The position numbers and the translations under genes were made by a program. A stretch of 64,000 nt of DNA from Liriodendron chinense (taxonomy: Eukaryota > Streptophyta > Magnoliopsida > Magnoliales > Magnoliaceae). The notes beneath the pieces are model-generated. The model saw nothing but the letters and a program-made list of their open reading frames with translations, did no database searches and had not been told where the DNA came from. The DNA is taken from NCBI GenBank assembly GCA_003013855.2, contig PVNU02002850.1:1550001-1614000 (forward strand), in the 5' to 3' direction. Each line of letters starts with the position of its first letter. The stretch's first letter is position 1. Positions 10,862 to 21,614 of the stretch are shown here, in pieces.

Positions 10862-12085
10862 GCCCCACATGATGGAAGATTGACATTAAACGTCGGACCA
10901 CATAATGAAAGATTGACATTAAATGTGGGACCACATGATGAATGACCCATATTGAAGGTTGGGCAACACATGATGGATGGTCCATAGCAAAGGTGGGACC
11001 TACACGATGGATGGTGGACATCAAAGGTGGGTCCCACATGATGGACATCAAGTGAGCCTCACATGATAGATGATCCACAACAAAGGTGGAACCTACATGA
11101 TGGATGGTCCACATCAAAGGTAGGATCCAAGTGATGGATAATGGATATTGAATGTGGGACCACATGATGGAAGGTTGACATTAAAGGTGGGCCTACATGA
11201 TGAATGACCCATATTGAAGGTTGGACTCCACATGATGGACAATCCATAGCCAAGGGGGGACCTACATGATGGATGGTGGACATCAAACGGGTCCCACATG
11301 ATGGCCTACCTACTTGATGTGGGCCCCACATGATAGTGGTCCACAACAAAGGTAGGACCCACATGATGGATGGTGGACATCAAAGATGGGGCCCTCATAA
11401 TGAATGACTCATATTGAAGTGGGGCCCCACATCAAGGTGGGCCCATGTAATGAAAGGTTCACATCAAAGGTAGGCCCCACATGATAGATGGCCCACATCA
11501 AAGAGTGGCCCAACATGACGGAACATGCACATCAAGTAGGTCCCATTTAAATGGCAGTCCACGTCAAAGGTCGGATTCACATGATGGATGATGGTCATCA
11601 AAGGTGGGCCCACATGATGGTCAATTGATATCAAAGATGGGCTCACATGATGAACTGCCCATAATGAAAGTGGGGCCCCACACGAAGAATGGTCCACATC
11701 AAGGTGGGCCCACATAATAGATGGAGTGGGCTTCACATGATGGATGGCTCACATAAAAGTGTGGCCCCTCATAATGGACAGTTGACATTAAGTGGGCCCC
11801 ACCTAATGGACAGTCCACATCCTAAGGTCTCTCATGATGGATGACCCATATTCAAAGTGGGCCATATGATGGATGATCCATATAGAAGGGGCACCTCACA
11901 CGATGAATGGTATATTAAAACTGGGCCCCACATGATGGACAATACACTTCAAAGGTAGGGCCCACACTATGGACACATCAAATGTGGAGTCCACGTGATG
12001 GTGATGGGTAGTGGACATTGAGGGGCCCCACATAAAGGACAATTAGTATTGATGCTGGGCCCCACATGATGGACGGTCCACCCAA
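10862..12085. repeat. Degenerate minisatellite, CCCACATGATGGATGG core
   Basis: About 1.2 kb built from roughly 35-45 bp units with the theme GGGCCCCACATGATGGATGG followed by tccacatcaaaggt. Units vary in length and sequence and several are truncated. Stop-free frames across it are a by-product of the repeat and are not genes. It begins immediately after the target duplication of element B, so B inserted at or near its edge. Confidence 0.85.
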
Positions 12086-12384
12086 ACAACCATTTGGATT
12101 GTTCTTATGTTTAAGTTGTCGTAATCTTTAAAAATGACATCAACTACCCTTAAAAAAGCTTTTATTTGAAAGTTTTACCAAACACACTTATTTTAAATAA
12201 GAGCTTTTTTTGGAAATTTTACCAAATGGGCTTATTTAAAACAAGCGCTAGAACAAAAAGAGCTTATTGAAGTAGCTCTTATTCAAAAAGCTCTTACTGA
12301 ATTAGAGTAGAGATGCCAAACGTCCCCTTAGATGGGCGTGGATTGGTTATACCAGGATTGGACGTGGATTGCCTAATGACCCTG
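12086..12384. other. AT-rich stretch, no gene seen
   Basis: It contains repeated AAGCTTTT/AAAAGCTC strings in both orientations (ttaccaaacacac, ttaccaaatggg), suggesting a small decayed DNA transposon. No clear terminal repeats were found. Confidence 0.3.
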
Positions 12385-12620
12385 CTCTGTGGGCCCCACC
12401 ATGATGTATGTTATTCATCCATTCTGTCCATCCATTTTTATATACTATTTTGTAGAATGAGCCCAAAATTAAGATTGATCTAAATCTCAAGTGGACCACA
12501 TCACGGGAAAAAGTATTGATTGAACATATGCAATGTCAAGCCCGCCAAGGTGAATGCTTCTCTATAGTTTTTAGATCGATGACCCACTAATGAGTGGTCT
12601 AGAGCTTGTTTGGGCATTTT
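12385..12620 (+). repeat. Fold-back MITE-family fragment
   Basis: It begins with GTGGGCCCCACCATGATGTATG and continues with the ccatccatttttata and ctcaagtggaccac boxes that define the family seen at 24865-26310 and 38600-38895. Only one arm is recognisable. Confidence 0.6.
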
Positions 12621-12809
12621 AGCTACATCTAGAGTGATTTAGGTAATGAAATTTTGTAGATATCGGTGCTAGGTTTCTAGCCCACATGCTTAGGCGCAAG
12701 ATTAAGGCGATAAGACATATTTATTAACATTCTAAGTGTTTAAAATAAAATTAGTACAACTCTTTAGTGGTAACACTCGCGTATTCACTCGGGTCAAGTA
12801 CAGTTAAAT

Positions 12810-13337
12810 TGTTGAAAGTAGGTGCCTTAAATCTATGTTACATAGGGCCATCGAGCAATTGACCAGACTGGTAGATCGACAAACCAAAATTGAAATTATA
12901 CAGTGAATTCTTTGGATATTTTTTTAGCACATTCGGGCGACCGAACATGTGGTCGTTGGGTGACCGACTAATCGATCAATGTCACTCGATCGATCGACCG
13001 GGCGACCGACAGTTTGCGCAGTTTTGCACAATTTTGCGGTTTTATTTCCTAACTCGAATATATTACTATATAAGCGGGTGTAAGGTTATTCTAAGGCTTA
13101 CTTAAGGGTTTGAGAGAATTTTGTGAGACAGAAATCTAGGATTTTATCTTGGGGCTTAATCCGGGTAAGATTCTATCTCTTGTAACTTCTTATTCATAGT
13201 GCATTCATCGCTTTGTGTCGTGTTTTTCCCCTAAGGGTTTTTCCATGTAAATTTGGATTGTCTCTGTATTGGATTTGCTTTGTGTGTATGTTTTTATCTT
13301 ATTTGATTTTTCTCTATGCTTCCATGAGTTCCCAACA
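12810..13337 (+). repeat. 5' LTR of the copia element
   Basis: TGTTGAAAG...CCCAACA, 528 bp. It carries a CGATCGATCGACCGGGCGACCGAC-type palindrome cluster (12860-13015) followed by the TATA box at 13065-13074. Confidence 0.9.
13065..13074 (+). promoter_or_regulatory. TATA box of copia 5' LTR
   Basis: ACTATATAAG, conserved in the 3' LTR as GCTATATAAG at 20744-20753. Confidence 0.65.
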
Positions 13338-13339
13338 AG

Positions 13340-13352
13340 TGGTATTAGAGCT
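13340..13352 (+). other. Primer binding site, initiator-Met tRNA type
   Basis: TGGTATTAGAGCT two bases after the LTR; the usual copia site is TGGTATCAGAGC. Confidence 0.85.
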
Positions 13353-13391
13353 AAAGTTGGGAAGAAGATTCGAATATAAGAAACAAGTTTC

Positions 13392-14388
13392 ATGGCATCC
13401 AGCATGAAGTTCGATGTTGAGAAGTATTCCGACAAAAGCAAATTTGAACTATGGAAGGTGAAGATGAAGGGCCTTCTAATGTAGCAAGGATTGGAATATA
13501 TACTCCTTGGGAAGTGATTGGAATTTATTAAAGAAGAAGAAGAATGTAATAAGTTGGATCAAAAGGCCAATATCTCAATCTAATTGTGCCTAACGAATGA
13601 GGTCCTCTATAATGTTATGAGAGAGAAGACAATGGCTGATACATGGGCGAAGTTGAAGAATATCTATGCGAAGAAATCTCTTGAAAATCATTTTTATTTG
13701 AAGCTGCAGTTATTCAATTTGAAAATGGTAGAGGGGGATGATGTTGAGAGCCATATCAGTAACTTCAATAGGTATATTTACAAACTATTGGATGTGGATA
13801 AAGTGCTCAAGGAAGAATATCAAGCATGTATCTTGTTAAACTCTCTTCCAACTTTGTATGAGTCGTTTAAGGACTCTTTGTGCATCGGTAGGGTGACCAT
13901 TAGCATTTAGATCATTATCTTAACCCTTCAGTCGAAGGCGATGAGAAAGAAGAGCAGTGATGTAGGTTTCTCTATAGATACACTGGTTACGAGGGGGAGA
14001 AATTCTGAGTGGGATAGAGGATCTTCATGATCGAAATCTAAATCCAAGGGAAAGGGAAAAGAAAAGTTGAAGTGCTAGAGTTGTGGACAGACAGGGCACA
14101 TAAAGAGAGATTGTTAAAATTCCAAGTTGAAGAAAGAGAAATCAGAAAAATCTTCTAGGGAGGCTAATACCGCATAATCTACAAAGGATGTGATTGATGG
14201 TTATGAAGTATTGACTGTATCTAAGTCGGGGTATCTCAGCGATGAGTGGCTTTTAGATTCAGGAGCGTCGTATCACATATGTCTTGATTGGAGTTCATTC
14301 ACTGTATACAGAGAGTATGGTGGTGGTTCAGTGCTCTTAGGCAATAACTACGCCTGCAAGATTGTGGGTATTGGTTTAGTGTGCATTA
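13392..14388 (+). pseudogene. Copia gag-protease (5' part of polyprotein)
   Basis: The frame opens at ATG 13392 and stays in one frame to the solo LTR insertion, but is cut by stops at 13482, 13515, 13581, 13908 and further on. The gag middle (13584-13910) contains the AKLKNIY and DDVESHISNFN stretches typical of copia gag. A CCHC knuckle is at 14073-14114 as C-stop-SCGQTGHIKRDC, where the residue after the first Cys is a TAG. Protease follows with DEWLLDSGASYHIC near 14250-14290, catalytic DSG intact. The reading frame stops where the solo LTR entered (target CATTA) and resumes at 16333. Confidence 0.85.
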
Positions 14389-14719
14389 TGTTAGTGCACT
14401 TTTCTGTGTTATACTAGTGCACCTTGTTTGTCAATTACTTAGGTCAGTAGGTCTAGTGTCGATTGAGCTTAATGAAGACGAAGACCGAAGACTCAAGACG
14501 GACCGGCTGCATTAAGGATGAAAAAACTAGGTAAAAGAGATGCCTTGGTGTGCCTTACCTTGACCAAAACCTAACCCATAACCTCTTTGATGACTTGCAC
14601 CACCTAGGTATACCTCTAGTCATCATCATTAGTCTTAGAACTCCATGAAAAATATGATAAATTAGACTAATTAAAGAGGTGGAAGCTGCTGTAAACAAAA
14701 CAGCTCAAACAGCAGTTTT

Positions 14720-15000
14720 CGATTGATCTCCGATCAATCGGACGTTGGCTCCGATAGGACTCCGATCAATCGGAGCGAAGTCCCGATCAATCGGAAATTG
14801 TTCCAGCAAACTTTGAAAATTCACTAGACATATTTCCGATCAATCGGACAGGCTTCCGATCCATTGGAAGGGGCCGTCCGATCAATCGAACAGTGATCCG
14901 ATCAATCGAAAAATCCTTCAGAGACTTCACTGGATGGATTTCCGATCAATCGGACTTTCTCCGATCCATCGGACTGGTTTCCGATCAATCGGAGATGCGC
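14720..15000. repeat. Palindromic CCGATCAATCGG array
   Basis: About ten copies of TCCGATCAATCGGA-like sequence with 10-30 bp spacers. It ends 35 bp before the TATA box of the solo LTR. The same motif, reverse orientation, occurs in copy 3 (23085-23370), but copy 2 has ACCGGT-type repeats instead. Confidence 0.8.
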
Positions 15001-15034
15001 GAATCTGCCCGTTTTTTTACCGTTGGAGCTCGAA

Positions 15035-15044
15035 CTTTATAAAT
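15035..15044 (+). promoter_or_regulatory. TATA box of solo LTR copy 1
   Basis: CTTTATAAAT, immediately downstream of the palindrome array. Confidence 0.5.
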
Positions 15045-16332
15045 ATTGAGCTCGGTTCTTGGGCATTCAGAGAGGGTTTTGAGAGCCTATTTGCCATACC
15101 TTTTATACATCATATGAGGCCTTAAAGAGGAGGAGATTCAAGTCATATCCCTTGTGTGTAAATCACAAGTGAGGGCATTCTAATGCAAACATAGAGATGA
15201 CTTGATTCCTCTCTCAATTCTAGAGGTGAGACACTATACCACATAGTTATATCTCTTGTCCAATACCTCTAGAAGACCTTCTAGGTGAATCTCCTAGTTA
15301 GAACAAGCTACATATCCCATGTAGGAGATTCAACCATCCTCCCATCACCTTGGTCATCTCAAAGAAGATCATATGCAAGGCGGTTGATCGTTGGAGCTGA
15401 AGCCTTGGCAAAGCGATGGTGTCAAAGATCGGGGGAGCACAAGGGGAGCTGATTCAAGCACGGGAGAGCGAGAAGAAGCAACCTGAAGCGGTGCTAAACA
15501 AGGGGCTCAATCCGACAAGTAAGGTTGTCTTATTAAGAGTCCATCCACTCAATTCCCTATGGGAGTTGAGTGTAGAGTTTGTTTGACAAACTCGCCCCAG
15601 GGTCGTTAGCCTGATCCTTGGCCTATTAGTTGGGCCTAAAATCTAGGGACGTCAGCCGTTCCTTGGCACGTTAGTCGGGCCTAAAACAAAGTCTCCAAGG
15701 GGGAGCCACCAACACGGGTGCAAACGTGTAGGTTGGGAGGAACCTGTAAACTCCCCTGGTTGGGTGGATCCAAGTTAAAACACCTTGGTTGGGAATAACC
15801 AGATTTAAACTCCCCAGTGAATGCCGGTGTGCTCAAAGGGGTTGAGTACTTGAACCGGGAGTGGAGTAGACAAGTAGTCGAACCACTATACATGCTTGTG
15901 TTTGTGATTGAATTGAGCACATTGATATCTTAGCATTGTAAGCTTAATTGTTTAATTATGAATGCTTGATAGGAATGTATGCTAGGCACTTGATAGGCAC
16001 ATCCACACTCACAAGATGTACTTTCACTACCTCATGTTGACTTGAGCATTTCTTGATCCATCCTCTATAGTCCACATGAGTTGTTTAGACTAGGTTGCTG
16101 ATTGCACTTATCGTTTGGTAGTCTTTTGATTGGACCCACTTAGGCTTGGAAGCTGAAGTGTTAATCGCTTACGTAGCTTAATTTGTTAAATCTGATAAGT
16201 AGGCGAAAAGAATTTGAAAATGTCCTAATCACCCCCTCCTATAGGTTTAGCCATAATTCTAGTTGCTCCTCAAGCTTCCGCACGCGTATGCGTAGGGTGT
16301 CGTGTTAGGCTACCCGATGCAATTTCACATTA

Positions 16333-17033
16333 GGATGTTCAATGGGATCGAACACATCCTAATAGATGTGAGGCATGTCCCTAGGCTGAAAAAGAATTGA
16401 TATCTCTTGATGCACTTGAGGCAATGAGGTGCAAAAGTCACCGATTTCTCAAGGGAGCACTCATCGTTATGAAAGCACAGAGGAACGAAAACCTTTACAG
16501 GTTGATTACGAGCACTTCACCAGGTGGAGTTACAGTATCTGTAGTGGATTCCACGTATACACGTATGTGGCATGCGCACTTAAGCCACATGAGCGAGCGG
16601 GGCATGAAGGCACTTTCTGATCATTCTTTAATTCCCGTATTTAAAAGTTTTGATTTCAGTATACGTGAGCATTATATGTATGGTAAACAGTCAAGGTTGT
16701 CTTTTAAGTTCGGGAACAATGTAAAGGGATGTTAGAGTATGTGCATTTAGATGTATAGGGGTTGTCGTCCGTAGTTTCTGGTGGAAGGTCATCATGATTT
16801 GTTTCATTCATTGACAACAATTCCAAAAAGGTATGAGTCTATTTTTAAAAAAATAAATCTAAGGTTTTTACCACCTTCAAGCGATGGAAAACGATGGTGG
16901 AAAAATGATTAGGGCAAAAGGTGAAAGTGTTGAGGACCGATAATGGTGGAGAATTCACTTCAGGAGAATTTAGTCATTTTTATAAAGATGAAGGGATTGT
17001 GAGGCATAACACAGTACGCCATACACTATAACA
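16333..17033 (+). pseudogene. Copia GAG-pre-integrase and integrase core (5' part)
   Basis: It resumes the polyprotein after solo LTR copy 1. The pre-integrase zinc region is seen at 16550-16700: MWHAHLSHMSERGMKALSD is kept, but the expected CxHC pair appears as REHYMYGK, so zinc ligands are lost. A frameshift near 16730 leads into the integrase core with VHLDV and LRTDNGGEFTSGEF, two of the catalytic acidic positions. Stops occur at 16733 and several later codons. The frame is interrupted at 17034-17038 (GAACT) by solo LTR copy 2. Confidence 0.8.
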
Positions 17034-17374
17034 GAACTTGTTAGTGCACTTTTCTGTGGCATACTAGTGCACCTTGTTTGTTAATCACTTAGGTCAGTGG
17101 GTCTAGTATTGATTGAGCTTAAAGAAGACGAAGATCGAAGACTCAAGTGGATTTGCTGCATCTAAGAAGAAGAAACAGGTAAAAGAGATGCCTTGGTGAT
17201 CCTTGAACCTTGACCCTAACCAAAACCATAACCTCTAGATGACCGTGACTATTTGGATACCCTTAGTCATCTTAGATTATCCTTAGGTGTCCCAAAAGAT
17301 CACCTAACAAATAGCTAAGAAGTTGCATGAACTGCTGCAAAACAAGACAGACATTCAAGTAGTTTTTCATGCCT

Positions 17375-17560
17375 AGACCGGTCACCCGACTAGTCGTCAG
17401 ATGGCCTAAAAGGGACAGCGTTGAAATGTGTTATGCTGGTCTAATATGACCTGTCGGCCGGTCGGCGACTGACCAAAATGAGATAGCAACTTATTCTGTC
17501 TAGGCCACTTAATTTGACCGGTTGCCCGACCAGTCAAGGACCTTAATCCGACCGGTCGAA
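17375..17560. repeat. Palindromic ACCGGT-type cluster in solo LTR copy 2
   Basis: Four clusters combining GACCGGTC and GCCCGACCAGTC. The motif matches that of element B (Ty3), not that of copies 1 and 3 of its own family. Confidence 0.7.
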
Positions 17561-17589
17561 CAGAGTTGTTTATAGCTGTTGGGGGCTTT

Positions 17590-17600
17590 TCTATATAAAG
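17590..17600 (+). promoter_or_regulatory. TATA box of solo LTR copy 2
   Basis: TCTATATAAAG, 30 bp after the last palindrome. Confidence 0.55.
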
Positions 17601-18822
17601 GCTTGGCTCGATTTGAGGGGTACCAAGAGAGTTTTTTTTAGGATTGAAGCCACCATTGTTGGAGACCATTAGATGCTCAATTCCTAACATTTACAAGACA
17701 TCTTCCTTGTGACTTTACAAAAGAATGGAGTATTCTAAGCTCAAAGAAGAAGATCATCTTGCCCCTCTTTGATCTCTAGAGTTTGGATCTTTTTTTATAG
17801 TCATATCCTTATCTAAAGCTCTAAGATGAGATCTTTATAGGTGACGAACTCTAGGCAACCCATTCCTACTAGTTATAGAGTTCTCAAACCTACCCTCATA
17901 TCACCTTGAGCATCTCAAAGGCATCAATTGCAAGGTGATTGATCATGTGTAGCTGAGGCATTGGCAACGCAGTGGCAACACGATCAGGGGAGCAAGGGAA
18001 GCTGATCGAAGCATGGAAGAGCGGAGATCTAGCAACCCGAAGCAACGCTGAATAAGGGGCTCATCCGACAAGTAAGGTTGTTATTTGTTGAGAGTCCATC
18101 CACTCAATTCCATGTGGGAGTTGAGTGTAGAGTTTGTTTGTCAAACTTGAACTAGGGTTGTTTATCGATCCTTGGCACGTTTGTCAGGCCTAAACATCCA
18201 GGGACGTTTGTCGTTCCTTGACACATTTGTCAGGCTTAAACATCCAGAGACGTTTGTCGTTGCTTGGCACATTTGTCGGGCCTAAACTAGTCTCCAAGGG
18301 GAGTCTCTGACACGGGAGTGAACGTGCATCGGGTTGAGAGTTAGCCTTGTCCAAAAACTCCGTTTATGGTTGAGAGGTGAACCGATAAAACCTCCATGTA
18401 AAGGTTGAGAGGTGAACCTCATCTAAAACCTCCGATAGTGAATGTCGGTGTGCTCAATGGGGTTGACTACTTAAACCGGGAGTAGAGTAGACCCAAAGTT
18501 GAACTACTATACATGATTGTGTTTTGTGATTGAATTGAGCACAATGTTATCTTAGCATTGTACGTTTAATTGTTTAATTATGAATGCTTGGTAGGAATGT
18601 ATGCTAGGCAGTAGATGGGCACATCCATACACAAGATGTACTTTCACTAGTAGTGTAGACTTAAACTCTTTGATCCATTCTCATAAGTCTATATAAGTTG
18701 CATAGATTAGGAGCTTAATTAGTTAAATCATTTGATTATTATGTATGCTTAAACTAGGTTGTTTATTGCTTAAACCATATGCTAGTCTTATGATTAGACC
18801 CACTTAAGCTTGGAAGCCCCTT

Positions 18823-18851
<29 letters not shown>
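18823..18851. repeat. Poly(C) tract
   Basis: 29 consecutive C. The corresponding site in copy 3 is a 23-base G run on the plus strand (21692-21714), while copy 1 has only CACCCCCTCC near 16230. Confidence 0.9.
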
Positions 18852-18853
<2 letters not shown>

Positions 18854-18943
18854 AGACTTAGCCATAATGTTAGTTGCTCTCTAAGCTTCCACACACATAC
18901 GCCTATACCAATGTGTTGATCCAAAAGACGTAATTTCAGAACT

Positions 18944-19165
18944 GTGTGGCTGAGCGGATGAATCAGACTCTCTTGGAGAGGACCCAGTGCATGATTGGTA
19001 ATGCTGGGTTGGACAAGGAGATGTGAAATGAGGTCATTAACACAACTTGTTACTTGATAAATTATTCCCCTTCAACGGCCATTGATTGTAAGATTCCAAA
19101 GGAAGTGTGGAGTGGTAAGCAGGTAGACTACTCGGGGCTATTAGTCTTTGGTTGTGAGGCTTATT
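18944..19165 (+). pseudogene. Copia integrase, distal fragment
   Basis: Translation reads VAERMNQTLLERTQCMIGNAG, then a cysteine- and tyrosine-rich end around LLVFGCEAYS, the usual end of the copia integrase core including the catalytic E neighbourhood. Stops are present (TGA near 19024). The rest of integrase and the start of RT are deleted at about 19165. Confidence 0.8.
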
Positions 19166-19873
19166 CTAATACGACTTCGAGTTAGAACAAATAGATGTGA
19201 AGACTACCTTCATACATAGGGAATTGGAAGAATAGATTCACATGGAGCAACTAGAAGGTTTCGAAGTGAAATGGGTAGAGAACAAGGTTTGTTGGTTGAG
19301 GAGGTTGTTGTATGGCCTGAAATAGTCACCTATGAAGTGGCACAAGAAGTTTAATTCCTTCATGACGAGTCAGCGGATTACCAGAAGTGAGTATAATCAT
19401 TGTGTCTATTTCAAGATACTAAGTGATGGGAAGTTCATTATACCAGTATTGTATGTTGATGACATGCTTATTGTCAGCCATAACATGTCTGAGATTGACA
19501 TAATAAAGGCTCAACTATCAGGAACATTTTAGATGAAGGATATGAGGACCGTAAAGAGGGTTCTCAACGTTGATATACATAAGACAGGGAGAGGAGCATG
19601 CTCTGGTTATCTCAGGAAGAATACCTTGAGAAGGTATTGGTGAAGTATGAGATGGACAAGGCAAAACCAGTTGGCATTATCCACGTAGCTCATTTTAAGC
19701 TTTCTTTTAAACAATGTCCTGAAATAGAAGAAGAAAGAAAAATTATGTCTCGTGTGACTTATTCGAGTGCAGTAGGTAGCTTGATGAATGTTATGGTCTA
19801 TACAACACTAGATATTTCACATACGGTGGGTGTTGTTAGCATATTCATGTCTAACCCTAAGAAGCAACACTAG
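19166..19873 (+). pseudogene. Copia reverse transcriptase (5' deleted)
   Basis: It starts abruptly with FELEQIDVKTTFIHRELEE, the first catalytic Asp region of copia RT. Then comes MEQLEGFEV, a stop in the YGLKQSP box (reading YGLK-stop-SP at 19325), and an intact YVDDMLIV box near 19456-19479. The palm/thumb continues through 19598-19873 (SQEEYLEKVLVKYEM, SAVGSLMNVM). Stops and a frameshift around 19530-19600 break the frame. RT N-terminal sequence and the integrase C-terminus are missing. Confidence 0.85.
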
Positions 19874-20416
19874 GAGGTTGTGAAATGGTTAATTTGGTAT
19901 ATTTGAAGTATGCAAGACTACGTCTTGACATTTGAGAAATCAATGGACAAGTTGGTGGGGTATGTGGATTCTGATTATGCGGGCAGTGTGGATAGTAAGA
20001 GATCGACGTCCAATTAATCATTTGTACTAGCGGGTGGAGTGATTAGTTGATGTCGAAGCTTCAATCTATGGTAGTTCTTTCCACAACAAACTTTGATTAT
20101 ATGGTAGTGACGAAAGCATTCAAGGAAGTGGTTTGATTGAGGGGAATGATAAATCGGTTAAGGCTTCACGAGGAGGTCATGCCTGTTAATTGTGACAGTG
20201 TAAGCACTATCAATTTGGCTAAGAACTCAGTTTAACACTCTCATACAAACATATTGATGTGCGTCACCATTTTATTCGACAGGTGCTTAAAGAAGGCGGT
20301 GTGACTCTAGAAAAGATCCATACGAGCGTGAATCCGACGAACATGCTTAGTAAGATGGTTCTTGCAAAGAAGTTCAAGTTCTGTGCGACTTCTTTAGGTC
20401 TGACGAAGATGGAGTG
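19874..20416 (+). pseudogene. Copia RNase H
   Basis: VVKWLIWYI, then GYVDSDYAGSVDSKRSTSN with the D of DSDYAG, then decayed sequence to the HIDVRHHFIRQVL-like end and EKIHTSVNPTNMLSK, closing at TGA 20414. Several stops and frame changes. Typical C-terminus of copia pol, followed by about 110 bp to the 3' LTR. Confidence 0.8.
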
Positions 20417-20523
20417 AAGACGCAGTGTGCATGGGAAGCAATGAAGCTATGAGGGAGACGAAGAAGAGAAGGATGATCAAGAATGGTGTGGCACAACATG
20501 AAGATTATAGTCATGGTGGAGAT

Positions 20524-21005
20524 TGTTGAAAATAGATGCCTCAAATCTACGTTTCACAGGGTCATCGAGTGATCGACCAGATTGGTCGATCAATCGATTA
20601 AAATCAAAATTATACAATGAAATCTCTGGATGGGCAACCGAACATGTGGTCGTTCGGTGACCAACCGGTGCCACTCGATTGATCGATCGGGCGACTGACA
20701 GTTTGCATGGTTTTGCAGTTTTATTTCCTGATTCGGTTATATTGCTATATAAGCGAGTGTAATCAAGATTAATGTTATTCTAAGGCTTTTTTAAGGGTTT
20801 GAGAGAGTTTTGTGAGAGAGAAATCTAGGATTTTCTCTTAGGACTTAATCCAAGTAAAGTTTTATCTCTTGTATTACTTTGTGCTGTGGTTTTTTTCTGC
20901 AAGAGCTTTTCCACATAAATTTTAATTATCTCTGCGTTGGATTTGCTTTGTGTGTTTGTGTTTATCTTGTTTAATTTTACTCTATGCTTCAGCGAGTTCC
21001 CAACA
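20524..21005 (+). repeat. 3' LTR of the copia element
   Basis: TGTTGAAAATAG...CCCAACA, 482 bp, preceded by the purine-rich GGTGGAGATT and followed by CAAAT. Diverged from the 5' LTR by many substitutions and indels. Palindromes at about 20565-20700 and TATA at 20744-20753. Confidence 0.9.
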
Positions 21006-21010
21006 CAAAT

Positions 21011-21609
21011 ATGCGGGTCGTTACATTATTACAATTGGTCATTATATAAATAAATTAAAAAGGGGCTACAAAATCTCAAGTTTTTGTTGTGATAAGATCT
21101 AGGAAATCCGACAAGCCACAAAGTATGCACCTAAAAATGCCTAGAAAAACATGTGGGTTGGAGAAGGAAGAGATGTTATAAATGACTATAAGCGAAGTAA
21201 AAGAATGCAGTGAAAGTGCCATGTGAGATAATTGGCAAGTGGATATGTGGGAGAGGGAAGAAGAAACCCGACACTCTTCGTAGAAGAGATAGTCGAATAT
21301 CTTCAATCCTAACCCTACTCCATAAGATCTAGACGATTGAGATGACTTGTAGTGGTTGGAACTTAGCTTTGAACGGGTTGGATCGGCATAGATGTGATCT
21401 AAGGTTTGGATGAGTGTCTTAGAATGGTTAGATTGTAATATATGGTTTGGACAAGTGGCTTAGATTAGTTGAATTGAGTTGCATGGGGTTGATGCGTTGG
21501 ATGGCTTAAGTAGATTAGGATGGATTAGACAGGTTAGGTGGTTTAGATGGATGGTTTGGGATGACTTTGATGAGTTTGGATGGCTAGGTTGAGCTAAAGC
21601 TTGGGCTAG
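21011..21609. other. Unassigned intergenic DNA
   Basis: No gene seen. 21330-21610 is a purine-rich imperfect repeat of GGTTAGATGG/GGTTTGG strings. Solo LTR copy 3 inserted into it; the same type of sequence continues at 23697. Confidence 0.4.
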
Positions 21610-21614
21610 GTTTG

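Larger units (their letters stand above)
14389..16327 (+). repeat. Solo LTR, family S, copy 1
   Basis: 1.94 kb bounded by TGTTAGTGCAC and AATTTCA with a perfect 5-bp target duplication CATTA (14384-14388, 16328-16332) inside the copia protease-integrase junction. There is no internal region, primer site or second LTR, so it is a solo LTR from recombination. It contains a CCGATCAATCGG array (14720-15000) just upstream of the TATA box at 15035. Confidence 0.9.
17039..18938 (+). repeat. Solo LTR, family S, copy 2
   Basis: 1.90 kb, TGTTAGTGCAC...TAATTTCA, flanked by a perfect GAACT duplication (17034-17038, 18939-18943) within copia integrase. It aligns with copies 1 and 3 at both ends, but the U3 palindromes (17375-17560) are GACCGGTCGGCGAC/ACCGGTTGCCCGACC type. 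TATA CTATATAAAG at 17590. A pure C tract lies at 18823-18851. Confidence 0.9.
12810..21005 (+). mobile_element. Decayed Ty1/copia LTR retrotransposon
   Basis: It has two LTRs (12810-13337, 20524-21005), an initiator-tRNA primer site, a purine-rich tract before the 3' LTR, and target duplication TAAAT/CAAAT with one mismatch. Domains are in copia order: gag, CCHC, protease, integrase, RT, RNase H. Two solo LTRs of another family are inserted (protease to integrase at 14389, integrase at 17039), and a deletion near 19165 joins integrase to RT. The frame has many stops and the LTRs are clearly diverged, so the element is old and dead. RT motifs resemble the Tork/Tnt1 side of copia (inference). 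Confidence 0.9.

Noticed and set aside
10828..11736. Several minus-strand open frames of 60-104 codons rich in H, P, S and M
   Set aside because: They lie wholly in the minisatellite and repeat the same peptide theme (HHVGPPLMST-like) in several frames, as expected from a tandem repeat lacking stops. No independent evidence of coding.
14934..15125. Open frame across the CCGATCAATCGG array
   Set aside because: Created by the repeat (repeating IGLSPIHRT-like words); it lies in the LTR U3, not a gene.
18823..18851. Telomere- or quadruplex-related functional element
   Set aside because: A pure C run in a solo LTR is better explained by slippage or an assembly artefact; reported only as a repeat to verify.
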